Under the pieces are notes generated by a model. That model was not told the origin of the DNA. It searched no databases and was given only the letters and a program-made list of their open reading frames with translations. From Pollenia angustigena (lineage: Eukaryota; Arthropoda; Insecta; Diptera; Polleniidae): a stretch of DNA of 64,000 bases. Each line of letters begins with the position of its first letter. Positions within the stretch are counted from its first letter, which is position 1. The DNA is taken from assembly GCA_930367215.1 (NCBI GenBank), contig OV884059.1, positions 61,847,393 through 61,911,392 on the forward strand, given 5' to 3'. This document shows, one piece after another, positions 11,601 through 23,961 of the stretch. A program made the position numbers and the translations under genes.

Positions 11601-12147
11601 TTAGATTTTTTGACAGTCGCAACAAAACTCATTAGATTTCTATCTCACAATGTATTATAGAATACGTAAGACTTGTGAGATAGTGAAAACTAGCCTTTAG
11701 AAGCAGCAGAGAAGCGGACACTATTGAAGTGAATTTTTAATTTTAATAAATAAAAGGTTTATTATTAATTTTAAATTACATTTACATTAATTTTTTATTT
11801 GTTTCGTATGAACCGAACTTTTTTATACTTTATCGAAAACAAAAATTCCCTTTCTAAAAAGCAACGCTCTATTACGTACAATAACTTTTAATCAAATTTT
11901 CCATTTGTTTATAAATACAAGCATCGTTTCGAACAAGTGCGAAAATCGCAACACACAGTACAAATTGTTCGAACTTATTACTTTCGAATCGAAATACCCG
12001 GTAACCCCCCCTTTTTTGTAAGTAAGTACACACTTAGCTTCGTGTAGACCCCCTTCAGACTTGGCAAGTTAGTTGCGCAAGTTACTTGCCGAGTACAACA
12101 AAGTCAGTACAAAGTCACACTCATCGATCGAATTTCATCTAAAATAT
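11601..12147. other. Intergenic, no feature recognised
   Basis: A+T-rich sequence between two transposable elements, with a short C/T run near 12006. I see no gene, RNA or clear repeat end. Confidence 0.3.
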
Positions 12148-12836
12148 TGGCCCATAATCATAGTCAAACGCTAAAGTCGGTTCTATTTAAAAACAACTTT
12201 AAAATAAAAACATTCTTTTAATTATTTTGCTACTATAGTCGAAACTAAAGTATGTTTTAAATTGAACCGACTTTAACTGGGTGCCACCTCAAATGTAGAA
12301 AATTTTTCATACAACATACAACAAAATATAAGCAAGTGGCAACTTTAAGCAGCCGACATTGAAAATTAAAATATAAATAAAACACTGCATATCTTGTGGG
12401 GTTGAAAAATTTTTTAACACGCCATATGAATTTATGTAGAAAGCAACAACAAAATTACAAAACATTTTGGCTTTGTTTTTGCTTTCAATGTAATTTTGGC
12501 CTAGCGTTTTACACAATTTGGGCCTAAAAATATGTATTTTGTGTTTCTTTCCATAAAAGTTTTCCTCCAAATCATTAATAATTGCATAATATCGGCCAAT
12601 ATCTTGTAACATAAACATTTTTAGATTTTTGCAAGTACTTTTTTATTTGGCGAAAAACAGCTGATGCTGTTGTTAAATGAGTTAAAAACAGCTTCATCTA
12701 GTTTTATATATAAAGTCAACTTTAACGTCAAAAGTATACTTTAACTTGTTTATGAAAGACCTAAAGTCGGCTCTTAAGTAAAGTCGACTTTAGTTTTCTT
12801 AAAGTATACTTTATTTTTGACTATGATTATGGGCCA
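12148..12836. mobile_element. 0.69-kb TIR element, copy 1 (TGGCCCATAATCATAGTCAA ends)
   Basis: The terminal repeat TGGCCCATAATCATAGTCAA at the left and its complement at the right bound 689 bp. Sub-terminal regions contain several AAAGTCGRCTTT/AAAGTCGG-type motifs, typical of transposase-binding arrays. A nearly identical copy lies in the opposite orientation at 21733-22411. The superfamily is not identified; no convincing TSD is shared by the two copies. Confidence 0.8.
12307..12618 (-). CDS. Small ORF inside the 0.69-kb element, unknown
   Basis: 103 codons beginning MFMLQDIGRYYAIINDLEEN and ending YILLYVV. I recognise no family. In copy 2 the same frame starts identically (MFMLQDIGRYFAIINDLEEN) but hits a stop after about 35 codons. 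It may be a leftover of a larger transposase N-terminus (LQDIGRYYAI has a helix-like pattern) or just an open stretch; I cannot tell. Confidence 0.3.
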   Translation of the reverse strand: MFMLQDIGRYYAIINDLEENFYGKKHKIHIFRPKLCKTLGQNYIESKNKAKMFCNFVVAFYINSYGVLKNFSTPQDMQCFIYILIFNVGCLKLPLAYILLYVV

Positions 12837-13914
12837 TTATTTTTAGTGCGGGTACGATCTAGACGCAGAGCACAAATTCTTTCAAAAAAGAATCTGAAAC
12901 GGTTGAATCCGGGGAAGGCGGCGGCCAATTTAATATGTATGTATGTATATACGATACTAATTTCAAGAAATTTTTCATTCCAAAAAATTTTTCTTTTCCC
13001 GGACTTTTTATTCACCTTTTTCGTGACATAACTTATTCACAGTTATAGCAGCTGTATTTGCCATAATAAAAAATATTTTTCCTATAAATCCCGTATGAAA
13101 AACACTATAAACATATTAGGGTATTCATTTAATCGGGCTTTTGCTTAAATCGGTTGGTTAATCGCTCGAATAATTAACTGAGGTTTTGGTTTAACTGGTT
13201 AATAATCGGTTAATTTTGTTATTGATCGGTTAACCGATTAATAAAGTTTTGTTATAAATTAAGTAATTTCAATTAATAAAAATGCAAAAATTATTCATTA
13301 TTGGAGTCTATTAGTAAAAAAAAAAAACAGTAACATAACGAATAAAATAATTCTTGAACTAAAACGAGCAAACAAAAAAGTAATTCATAAATTCATAAAT
13401 ATGGAAAACGTATTTTATAATTCAAACATAATATTTTTTAATGTGTTTATTAAAAAAATAAACTGTGAGATTTTTTTTTATTAATTATTTCAATAGTTTA
13501 AGAACTTATAAAATAATCTTTTAGAAAAATAATTTGGCTTAAATTTTTAGGATTTAAGCGATTCTTTTCTTTAGTTTTGATAAAACTTGACTTGGATAAA
13601 ATTCTTTCACTTATCGAAGATGTTGGAGAAATCGGAAGCGACCCATAAAACAGATTCAAGAATGTTAAAAACAAGATTACGCATTGCACATGTTAACAAA
13701 ATTCGAATGTTTTATCTGATGTCACTTTAGCATATTATACACATGTTTGTTTGCTTGTGTTTCTATACTTTAGCTGTACTTATACGCTGATGTGACGTAG
13801 ATGCGCAGTACCATTTCATTTTTAAAAGCTGAATGGGTTATCTTGGTTTCTTTGTATCATGATACAGATTATCAAACTTCTCAGTCGTTTTCCAGGATTT
13901 CTCTCAACATATAA

Positions 13915-14088
13915 AGGGTATTCACGTCACAAGTTGCACCCTTGCAAAAAAGCAAAAGTGCAAAAACATAACAACAACCACAACGACAATTATTTACGCA
14001 CAACTAATTGCCTGTGTGTGGTTGTTGTTATATTTTTGCACTTTTGTTTTTTTTTGCGCAAGGGTGCAACTTGTGACGTGAATACTCT
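13915..14088. mobile_element. Foldback MITE, GGTATTCACGTCACAAGTTG ends
   Basis: Left GGTATTCACGTCACAAGTTG then CACCCTTGC, mirrored at the right with one change, forms a 174-bp hairpin. The inner arms (TTTTTGCACTTTTG) are complementary too. Confidence 0.8.
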
Positions 14089-14372
14089 TATAAAACATTC
14101 TATTATGGCATTATTTCGGCTAATTTTGTTAAAGATTGTTTGTGTTACAATCGAGAGTTTCTTCTATTGACAGGATATCATCAAAGCAAAGCTCAGTCAG
14201 CACCAACACATTTTGCAAAAAATGTATTTTCGAACACCTAGTTTCGTTTTTGTACTATAATTTAAGAATGTATTGCTTGAAGCAAATATATTGTGGGAAT
14301 AAAATATTTTCCAAAAATATACCTTTTTTACATGAGACGAATAATTAAAAACACAAAAAAATATGTTATAAT

Positions 14373-15367
14373 CAGCGTTACCGTTGTGATACTAAAGTAT
14401 GCCCCTTTTTCGACGGTGTTGATACCTTTTATGACCCTTTTTTTAAATTATACTTTTGTATCATTATCACCTATTTTGTGAAACTTTTTGACCCTTTTTT
14501 GGAAATAGCTCTCACATTTTGTTTTTTGTCACCACTGCGGAACAGAAGTGCTAAACTAATGTTTTCGAAATAAGCATTGCTTGATATGGAACAGACTCAA
14601 AGTATAAACTTACAATTCCATGCTTTCTTCTCCTTGATTTTTGTTAGTAAAGTACAATTTCCCTAAAAGCAAACATAACTCATATAAATATTTGTTATTT
14701 TTTACGGTGGTTTCTTTATAAAACAAAAATTTGACATTTTATTAAAAATTAAACAGTAGCATGTTTTATTAAAAAAAATTCGCCCTTAATAATGGTAAAA
14801 GGTATTGGACTTTTCGCCCCCTTTTGAATCGACAGTGTTGAGAGTGCCCTAACAGGAATGAAAAAAAAGGTAAAAATTGCTCAATTAGCGGAAATTCCCC
14901 AATATTTGGTAAAAGCGGTATGATAGAAAAGACTTATATTTATTAAAAATTGTAAAAGCTTTAAAAAATCTGACACTTACAGGAAAAAATCGCTTTAATC
15001 GAGAAAATGGTTACAATAGCAAAATTTAAAACAAACACTAAACTTTATTTGACATCGCTTAATCGGAAAATTACATAAAAAGTAGGAAAAAATTAGCTTT
15101 AATGATAAAGAATAAACTTTTTGTCAGGTGTTTAAAACAGGACAGAGCATTCCATTAGAAAATTAAGTTTATTGAGCTCTTCCTACCTGAAATATTATTT
15201 TTTTGTTTGCTTATAAAAAAACTTGGTCTTATTATGTTCATTAAAATGGGAAATACTGCTTATAAAAAATTTGACCCTTTTTTTATTGAAATACCCTTTT
15301 TTTGACCCCTTTTTCTGGAAAATCCCCTTTTTGTGACCCTTTTCGAAAATTTCCAACGGTAACCCTG
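14373..15367. mobile_element. Non-autonomous hAT, CAGCGTTACCGTTG ends, perfect 8-bp TSD
   Basis: The left end CAGCGTTACCGTTG and right end CAACGGTAACCCTG are inverted repeats. They are flanked by identical octamers GTTATAAT at 14365-14372 and 15368-15375, diagnostic of hAT insertion. The interior is non-coding and carries repeated TTTGACCCTTTTT-type blocks near both ends, probably sub-terminal transposase sites. The same family is found at 31979-35051. Confidence 0.88.
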
Positions 15368-15658
15368 GTTATAATACTAGAAAAAACTAAAAAAAAAATA
15401 TCTTACATCGGCTAATCGACTGAAATTATCCGGTTGATTCGTTAATCGAAAATTGCCAATTTTGAATTAACCGATCAGTTTATCGGGTAGTAATTAATCG
15501 ATTAAGGGTTAACCGAATGAATATCCTAATACATACATATAAAAAAAAATATTAATACGGGTTGTTTTATAAAAGATCTTTTGTATCTCGTCTTTACGTC
15601 TTGAAAATTGTGACTAGTAGTTTTTCTCATGTTTCTTTTAATCGAAAACTTTAAGTCA

Positions 15659-15843
15659 GGAGTCTAATCACCGCATACGATATCGAGCAAAATTTATCGA
15701 AATTATTTATTTTGGTGTCATGAAACTCGATATTGAATGAAATGTATTGAATTTGAAATAATAGCATTCGATATCGAGTAACTCAAACAAAAAAATTCGA
15801 TAGTTAATTCGATACGACGTATCGAATGCGGTGATTAGATCCC
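15659..15843. mobile_element. MITE, TCTAATCACCGCATACGATA ends
   Basis: GGAGTCTAATCACCGCATACGA at the left matches, inverted, GGGATCTAATCACCGCATTCGA at the right (written as the - strand). It is 185 bp, non-coding, and internally rich in ATCGA motifs. Confidence 0.75.
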
Positions 15844-16369
15844 AGGCTTCGGCTTAATAAGTGCACGTTTGTAAAATACCAAAACTTGCCAAAATTTATT
15901 TTATATTCTCAAAGTTTGAATTGATCGTTTTTTACTGATCTCCGAGATCATATTCATACATATTTATGCCAGTTATCCCATACATATGTATGTAAACGCT
16001 TTTAGTTTCTACGACTTTCCAAAGGATCCCATTGTGTTTTCAGCACAGACTGATGTACCGGTATTAGAAAGTTTTAAAACTATTTCCCCCTAGTTTTGTT
16101 ATAAGTTTTTATATAGATTTAGAAGGTCTTGCAGACAAATCCAATTATAGTTTTCTTGATTTTGAGTGATCATTAACTGGCTAATTAAATACAAACTCAT
16201 CCATCGCATTTGCTTATGCCTTTTATTTACGCAAAGAATTTCCAATATACTTCAATACATCCTTTTAAAGTATTTAGAAATAATGCAATTTAGACAAGGT
16301 GTCTTTTGTAAAACAGATTTTGCTCAGTCTTTAATAATTTGAAAAAGTAAAAAGAAAAATTGAATCTCC

Positions 16370-17520
16370 TTAATTTAAATTGTGCAAAGCTTAGCTTCGT
16401 TTAAATTTGATTCGAAATATTTTAAAATTTATAAAAAAAATTTAATGTAATTTTAGAAAATTTAAAAAAAAAGAAATAATTATGTATTGCAATTATTATT
16501 ATAGTTTTTCTTTTTTATTATTATTCTATTATGTTAAACTTTTAACAGTTAAATATCAATAAACAAAAATAGTGCCAAAGTTATTTTAGTATAAAATATT
16601 AACAAAAAAATATGAAGAAAAATCCAAAAAAAAAGAAAACTTTTAAAATTAATTTAGAAATAAAATTAAAAAAAAAACAATTATAAAATTGGAAAAAAAA
16701 ATATTTGAATAAAAATTATATAAAATTAATTAAATAATAAACTATAAATACTTCCAATTAGTATACAAAAATAAATTGAATTAAATATTTACAGATTTTA
16801 AACACAAACACACGAGAAATTTCAATATTGATTGATTACAGAGGAATTAAATTTTAATGAATTATAGAAATAAGTATAAATTAATAAAAAAAAAAAAAAA
16901 AAATTTGAATTATCTAAACAGTTATTTACACCATGATTTGTACGAGTTAAAAAACAAAAACTGAAAATTTTATGAAAATTTATGTTCAACACTCAACTGC
17001 ATGGATTAAATTCGAATAAAGAAACCAAAAAATACTTAAAGATACAAAAGAATATCTTTGAAAAAAATTATTTTTATTGGATTAGAAGTATAAAAAACAA
17101 CAACAAAATAGTAGTAAAATTAATTTTAAATAAAAATAAAACTATAACTATTAGTATTTTCAATATTTCTAAAAAAAAAATTGTACTTTATTAAAAACAG
17201 ATGTGCAATTTGTATTACAAATTGACATTTGAATATTTTTGTGAAACCATTTAAATGATAAATAAAACAACGGAATATAATTAAATACTTATTTTAAAAA
17301 TAAAGTTTACCAAAAAAAAAAAGAAAAAATTTAGCAAAACAACTTTTAAAGCTTAAATTATAAAACGAAATTAATTTTAATTATTATCAATATAAATATT
17401 ATATTCAAGTAAATAAATTAAAAAAAAAACATATAAATATTGGAAAAATAGTTCATAAATTAATAATTTAAATAAATTTTATTAAAAAATTGTGTTAAAA
17501 AATAACTTTTAAGTTGGAAA
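16370..17520. repeat. Extreme A+T-rich block
   Basis: More than a kilobase of mostly A and T with many A-runs (the longest about 18 at 16887-16904). The 70-codon frame at 16982-17194 is a by-product of the composition (Lys, Asn and Ile dominate). There is no repeat unit or gene. Confidence 0.6.
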
Positions 17521-18724
17521 TTAAGAGGCGCGGCACAGTGGGATAAAAATCTAAGAGTTTCTTCACCGATTTCAATAAAGTTTTGAATCTAGAGCTGAGA
17601 CGCAATCAGGTTTGAAATTAAAATCTTTTTTCTTTTTATCATTAACAGCTTCTCCCAGTTTGGTAAAGCTTGTCCTCTCTCAAGCATCATCATCATCATG
17701 GCTCTTAATCATAAATGTTTAAGGTGTTTTTATTCTTTACTTCATCTTGCTTCTTGGTAAGGCATGTCCTTCTAACGGGATTTATGGATCTTTTGGCGTT
17801 TTAGCACTCCCTGTTTGTTGGATGCTTTAGAGTTGAACACCTCCAACGCAAATTGTTCCGGGTGCTCTACAAAGCACTCCAAGACCTAGCAGATTCCAGT
17901 TTAAGCTCCTTTTAGCGTTGTTATGTAATATTATATAAATTAATAATAGAGACAATTCAAAAAATTATTTGTTCCTTAATTTTTAAATACTACACAACCC
18001 GACCACAATTTTCTAAACATTTTTCTAACTTTAATCGAAAAGGTGAATCTTTTGTCAATTCTAAATCTCATTATTTTTTAATAAAATAATGAAAAATTTA
18101 ATTGATTTTAAACAGAATTGCCTTCTTTGTATGTTTTATCTGATGTATGACAATAGTCCATGGTCAGCAGGCAATCGCAATGGTTGGGGGCTGCAGTTAT
18201 ACATATGGCAACTCTTGTACTAGTCAGCTGCTAGTTTAACCTTTAAAAACCTAACCTAATTCGGTATTTCCTGAATAGTGTTTTTAAGATTTTTAAGTTC
18301 GAAAGATTGAATTTCTAAATTAAAATCTTTTTTGAAATTAATTCAACAAAATGTAAAGTTAAAAAAATAACGGTAAGGAATTATATAATGATGAATGGCT
18401 TTAAGGAATTAAAATATTTCAAACTGACTTTGCTTTTAAGCGAATTAATTTTAAATAGAATTCATTCTCTAAAGGCATTTGAATATATGTATATTCATAT
18501 TCATTCATTTTATTACAACATCGTATTTCAATGAAATCTGCACACCACTTGCGAAAATTTTTAGAGAAAGTGATTTATTTTGTCTGGCAACCAGGCCATT
18601 TGACAACGCAACGGAAATAAAAATTTGATTTAGGTAAATTTGTAGCTTTGACGGTTGTTTTCTTAAAAAAACAACACAGCAATCAAAACTTTACGGTTGC
18701 CTAAAAATTAATTATTTGGAAACT
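17521..18724. other. Intergenic, no feature recognised
   Basis: Slightly higher G+C than the previous block. A short (ATC)n run occurs at 17685-17700. No gene or TIR pair is visible. Confidence 0.3.
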
Positions 18725-19062
18725 GGGGGTCTACTCTCTATTGCGATGCAATATACAAACAATTAATTAATTGCAAACAATTACGTTGCGAAAGCTAAAT
18801 GCCAACTTGTCACTTTCGCAAAATTTTCTGAAAATGAAGCGACAGTGGCAATAAAAATTAAAGATGGCGCGGATTTACAGTAATGAAATGGCAAAGTTTG
18901 TAAAAATATTTGAAATTGGAAAATTTAAGTAAAATAAAGTCATGATTTACGAAAAGAAAAAAAATTAAAAGATGCGAAAGACACATGCGCAAACGTATTG
19001 AAGAGTACCAATCGCTAGATTTGCTACAATTTTCTTTCGCATCGCAATAGAGAGTAGCCCCC
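18725..19062. mobile_element. MITE, GGGGGTCTACTCTCTATTGC ends
   Basis: GGGGGTCTACTCTCTATTGC (plus GATGC) at the left and its complement with one change at the right bound 338 bp. No coding capacity. Confidence 0.7.
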
Positions 19063-19318
19063 CTGAAATCGACATCAGTTGCCATTTGTAATACAATTTC
19101 GGGAACTGGCAAAACAACTAAAGTGTGCTTGCTAAATTAACAAATTTAAACGCCTCAAAGTTTTTTTATATAAATAATAAAATCGAAGTTTGCATGATAA
19201 ACCAACTTTTAAATAACTTTGGAATCCTCTTGTACAAATTTAAAGCATTCGCCTTTGCTATAAGTTATTTGAAGTTTCGCTATTCGATTATTACGCTTCG
19301 TTTTGGGAAGGTTTGAAT

Positions 19319-20304
19319 TAGGGACGTAACGAATACCGATACCGGCATATCGGCGATATATCAGATTTTCCGAGATATCGGCATCGGCGATATTTTGCTG
19401 TCTATACGACGCTACTTTTCATATTATATGGAGTATTTTTGAACGAACAATTTAATTTTCTATGCAGATTTCTTGCATTTACATTAAAAATCAGAGCATG
19501 AAATCAAAACAGAATAATGAAATTGTTTCATATAAGAAATAAATGAATTGAGATGGGGCACAATTTCAAAATTGAACGGCTACCTACTGTTTATCTACAA
19601 TTCTTCACCCCCGATACGATGCTCGAATATTTCAAAGACAATCGGCGTCTATCATATCTGTGCATTCCGAAAGTGTTGAAAACACGGTAAACGCTACAGT
19701 CGGTACAAGTTCTAAACTAACTTTTGGAGCGTTTATGAAAAAAATATAAGATTAGCCGAGAAGAATGAGCCTCTTTCCATTCTGTGCTGTGATTCTGCCA
19801 AAGAAGAAGTCGAAAGATTTCTTAGATCTTCTAAGAGACGCAGATCCGCTTGTGTACGTCCGCAATAACTTGAAGAAAATGGCGCAGAAATTCGTAAGTT
19901 TTAAAATTAGCTCTGCCCCATCTGAGAGACTATTTCCCACTGCAGGTCTGGTTCAAACGGACTTGCGGAATCTTCTATATCCACAAAAGTTGAGAAAACT
20001 GTCAAAAATGTCAATTTTAAATATTAATAACAAATTCTTACGCTGTTACTTCTGTAAAAAAATCAATTTTCTGACAATGGTGCCATTGTCAGATGCATTA
20101 ATTTCACACATCTACCAAATCAAACTGAGCTTACAATGTTCACACAGTTGCAAGACGTTTTTAGGCAATTTTAATGACATTGTAAGATCTGACCGCCGTC
20201 TGTACGAAGCTTTATTCAATATTCGTATCAGTATCGATATGGGCGATATTTTATTTGGAGTTTCGGTATCATATCGGCAAAAAGTCGTATCGTCACATCC
20301 CTAG
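19319..20304 (+). mobile_element. hAT element remnant, TAGGGACGTAACGAATAC end
   Basis: The left end TAGGGACGTAACGAATAC and the right end (TAGGGATGTGACGATAC on the - strand) are TIRs. Octamers GTTTGAAT (19311-19318) and GTTTTAAT (20305-20312) agree at 7 of 8 positions. Sub-terminal GATATCGG/CGATAT motifs repeat near both ends. The C-terminal part of a transposase lies in the right half, so about 2 kb of the original element is missing. Confidence 0.88.
19765..20304 (+). pseudogene. hAT transposase C-terminal (dimerisation) fragment
   Basis: Residues 49-72 read SSAPSERLFPTAGLVQTDLR then NLLYPQKL, the characteristic C-terminal dimerisation motif of hAT transposases (family pattern: SSAPSERxFSTAG..., then RNRLxPxxxxxLxxLN). 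The upstream catalytic core and BED zinc finger are absent. After about residue 80 the frame runs through the sub-terminal region of the element and is probably not original coding. It is a dead fragment, though its frame remains open for 179 codons. Confidence 0.85.
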
Positions 20305-20484
20305 TTTTAATACTCATTCCCGAGTGAAATAATTATATTCGTTTCTTAAAAGAATTGTAAATTTATTGCACGCAAAGGATTTTTCGAAATGGCTCGAAAT
20401 AATCAGCATCATTTTAAAAGAAAAATTAAGGAAAAAATAAAAAATAACAATTAAAAATTAGATTCTAAAACAAAAGGTTCATTT

Positions 20485-20720
20485 CAGGGCTTAAAAACTG
20501 CAGTCGAAACCAAAAACTGTCGAACAAAAAACGAAAATTTGTGTACAACTTTTCGCTTTTTGGGTCGGTTTAACAGCGACTGTTTACATTTATTCAATCA
20601 TAATTAAAAGCAACAGTTTTTTTTTTTGCCATTGACAAATTAGGAGGTGGATCGCTGGTTTGTTTCTTTGCTTTTCTGTTATGGTTCGGTAAAATGAGAA
20701 TAAAACTGATTTTTAGTCAA
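20485..20720. mobile_element. MITE copy, CAGGGCTTAAAAACTGCAGT end
   Basis: It begins CAGGGCTTAAAAACTGCAGT and follows, in inverted orientation, the MITE whose ends lie at 36372 and 61155, including shared ACTTTTCGCTTTTT and GTTTACATTTA segments. This copy has no LINE at the point where the other copy is interrupted. The far end is not clearly readable and the boundary is approximate. Confidence 0.6.
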
Positions 20721-21732
20721 TGAGAGGTAAAAGGTACCAAAATACTTTTACCAGCTTCGAACTTTCTATTATGCTTTGTGAAGTATCAAATCATGATTAT
20801 TGCTTATTTTTCCGACAGCTGTTTGAAAATGTTCCTATTCTGCACCAAGAAAAAGTTTTGATGGGCTATTCAAAAAGAAGAAGAAAAAAGTTCTTTTAAA
20901 ACCGCTCTCATTTACACAATTTCCGACTTAGGGAATGCTTTCCATCTTTGCAGGATCTAATTTTAAAGAACGGGAACAAACCCAATAGACAAATTTGGCT
21001 GCAACAAAAAAAAAAAAAAAATAAAATTAGATTAAAATAACTTTTCATTCCAAATCAAATTATGTTCATGATTTCCTTAGTTAAGTTTACTCAGTTAAGA
21101 CAATTTCAATACTTAAGAATACCAGTTCGGTCAAACTCATAAATCAAATTTTCCTAGTCCCTCTTTCGGTTTCCTTTAAATATAATTGTGTAAATGTCTA
21201 TATCTATTTATGTACTTACGTCTGTGTGTCTGTCTGCTAATCACTGTAATCTTCAAATTTTTTGGAAATCGAATATATTGTAATATTTGAAAACTTAACG
21301 ATATTTACAAACAAGATAATTGAAATATTTATATACTCACACACACACAAACACGTATAAATAATGAAGAAAAAACTCGTAGAAATATTAAGAGAATACA
21401 AACAACAAAACCTACAATATACTTACTATATTATATAATATAAATAAAATAAATTAAATTAATTATTACATTGAATTAAATTAAAATGAAAAAATTGTAT
21501 TACCAAAAATAAGTTTAAAAATAAAAGAAAAAAGAAACCAACAAATTACTCATTAAATTAAAATTATATACATATAATTATTAAAAAAACCAAATGAAAT
21601 ATTTATTGTAATAATTTTAAAGAAATATACATTATTAATAAATATATGACTGAGTAAATAACTCGTAAATATTAAAAAAAAAAAACAAATAAAAAATATA
21701 TACATACATACTTATATATATATTAATAATAT
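20721..21732. other. Intergenic, A+T-rich with simple repeats
   Basis: It contains poly-A (about 21007-21021), a (CA)n-like patch near 21340 and long A/T stretches from 21400. No gene or transposon end is recognised. Confidence 0.4.
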
Positions 21733-22411
21733 TGGCCCATAATCATAGTCAAAAATAAAGTATACTTTAAGAAAACTAAAGTCGACTTTACTTAAGAGCC
21801 GACTTTAGGTCTTTCATAAACAAGTTAAAGTATACTTTTGACGTTAAAGTTGACTTTATATATAAAACTAGATGAAGCTGTTTTAAACTCATTTAACAAC
21901 AGCATCAGCTGTTTTTCGCCAAATAAAAAAGTACTTGCAAAATGTTTATGTTACAAGATATTGGCCGATATTTTGCAATTATAAATGATTTGGAGGAAAA
22001 CTTTTATGGAAAGAAACACAAAATACATATGTGTGGGCCCTAATTGTGCAAAACGCTAGGCCAAAATTACATTGAAAGCAAAAACAAAGCCAAAATGTTT
22101 TGTAATTTTGTTGTTGCTTTCTACATAAATTCATATGTCGCGTTAAAAATTTTTCAACCCCACAAGATATGCAGTGTTTTATTTATATTTTAAGTTTCAA
22201 TGTCGGCTGCTTAAAGTTGCCACTTGCTTATATTTTGTTGTATGTTGTATGAAAAATTTTCTACATTTGAGTTGGCACCCAGTTAAAGTCGGTTCAATTT
22301 AAAACATACTTTAGTTTCGACTATAGTAGCAAAATAATTAAAAGTATGTTTTTATTTTAAAGTTGTTTTTAAATAGAACCGACTTTAGCGTTTGACTATG
22401 ATTATGGGCCA
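21733..22411. mobile_element. 0.69-kb TIR element, copy 2 (inverted relative to copy 1)
   Basis: It has the same TGGCCCATAATCATAGTCAA terminus and nearly identical interior as 12148-12836, in reverse orientation. It is 10 bp shorter, and the small ORF is interrupted by a stop. High identity suggests recent activity. Confidence 0.8.
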
Positions 22412-22436
22412 TTGCTTTTTTATTTACAACCGGCAG

Positions 22437-22600
22437 GCAGTGTTGGGCAAAATACATGCATTCATGTATTTGAAATACATACAAAAAAATACTTTTGTGT
22501 AGTGTATTTTAAATACAAAATATATTTAAGTTGTGTATTTAAAATACGAAATACAAAATACATTTTATTTTAAATAATTGGGCAATACATGAACATTAGA
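22437..22600. mobile_element. Truncated hAT end, CAGTGTTGGGCAAAATAC
   Basis: CAGTGTTGGGCAAAATAC followed by repeated AAATACAAAATAC-type motifs has the form of a hAT terminus with sub-terminal repeats. No matching right end (GTATTTTGCCCAACACTG) was found, so it is a fragment. Confidence 0.5.
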
Positions 22601-23104
22601 ATATAAAGTATTTTTAAAATGCGGGTTTGAAATGCCAAAGATATAAAGAAAAATTTAAAAGGCGACCCCTACGTTCGGCAAGAAACAAGGAACATAAATA
22701 TTTGGAGGAGTACGGCTTGTAAGGTGGTTCGCTCTAATGTACATTTATACTTCTTTAATAGACAGTTTAGTAACAGCCCTCCCATGATAATGCGGATTCA
22801 AAACTCAATTTTTTTCTTTGTAAAGTTGGCGTCTTGTATTATAAAAGTTTTACTCCGTAGAATTTCCACTCCCCCAAAAAATGTTATCTATATGAAGTTT
22901 ATTTCCAAAACAAGTAAGAGTGCTATATTCGGCTGTGCCGAATCTTATATACCCTTCACCATTCTGCGAGCGAAACTAGACAAAAACTAAATAATTTTTA
23001 CATATACATACATATTAACTTCATTATAAATTTAATTTAAAAAGCGAAAACGGGTAAATATTTTTTTTAAATCGTTTTAAGAACATAAAAATATTTCTTT
23101 TTAA

Positions 23105-23185
23105 AAAACCTAGATTCGAACCAGGGAACTCACAGTTTCTTACTTAACACACCCCCTAGTCAACTGAACCATGAAGGAACGTTGT
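23105..23185 (-). tRNA. tRNA-like relic (A and B box), probably SINE-derived or a pseudogene
   Basis: On the - strand the order is TGGTTCAGTTGACTAG (D-arm/A-box-like), then a divergent anticodon region, then CCTGGTTCGAATCTAGG, a 5-bp stem with a canonical TTCGAAT T-loop (B box). A convincing acceptor stem is not visible, and it lies inside a DINE-1 copy. I treat it as a degenerate tRNA-derived sequence, not an expressed tRNA. Confidence 0.35.
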
Positions 23186-23961
23186 TTGAATATCATTAAA
23201 ATGAAATATGGCCCGTTTACTGTTCAACTGTGTTGAGTTGTAATTACTTTTGATGTTTTTGTTCACCGCAATATAGCAAAGTTATAAACCATAATACAAA
23301 AATTACAAATTATCTTATTTGAGTTGTGAACCGTAATAGAGACCTATATTCACCAAAATAGTTTGTGGCATGTATGTGAGTTTGTTTGTTTTCTTTTTGT
23401 AAGACACTGTTGTCATACCATAGATTTATCTTTTTTGGCGAGTTTTTAAGTAGTAAAAAAAACACAAAAATTCCTAGTTTCTATTTGTTAAAATTATTTC
23501 GTTAAATAGATGAAATAATAAAGAAGGTTGATAACGAAAATCATATTGGGCATTATGCAAGAAGAGACGGACAACCGGATTTGGACTTCGCTTTTCATAA
23601 GGACCCAGAATATATGTACTTTATAGGGCGTAGGTTCAATATTGTAGAAATTTTAATTATAACTTAGCCATTTTTAAACCGATTTGACAGATTTAAATAC
23701 CGACGTGCTAAGGAAGAAATTTACCATTTACTTGAGTTATAAAGCCTGGACTCGGGAAGATTAATGGTTCCCGAAAGTGGGTATTTTAAAAAAAAAATTT
23801 TATTTTGGCCATACATTTTTCGTATCTGAACTTTCCGAAATTTTCAGAAAATATTTTCTACTAAAGATTTCCGGTCTTTTGATATATAAGGCGTAACCAT
23901 AGGTCATATGATAGTCCAAAAATTCAGGTTTTTAAAAAATTGTTGATATTTTTGTACGGGA

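Larger units (their letters stand above)
13117..15528. mobile_element. Composite hAT-like element with TTAATCGG-rich ends
   Basis: The left end TAGGGTATTCATTTAATCGG and the right end (TAGGATATTCATTCGGTTAA on the - strand) are imperfect TIRs. The flanking octamers AAACATAT and ATACATAC agree at 6 of 8 positions, weak support for a hAT-type duplication. Many dispersed copies of TTAATCGGTTAA-like motifs lie near both ends. Two further elements are nested inside (13915-14088 and 14373-15367). No transposase is recognisable. Confidence 0.55.
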
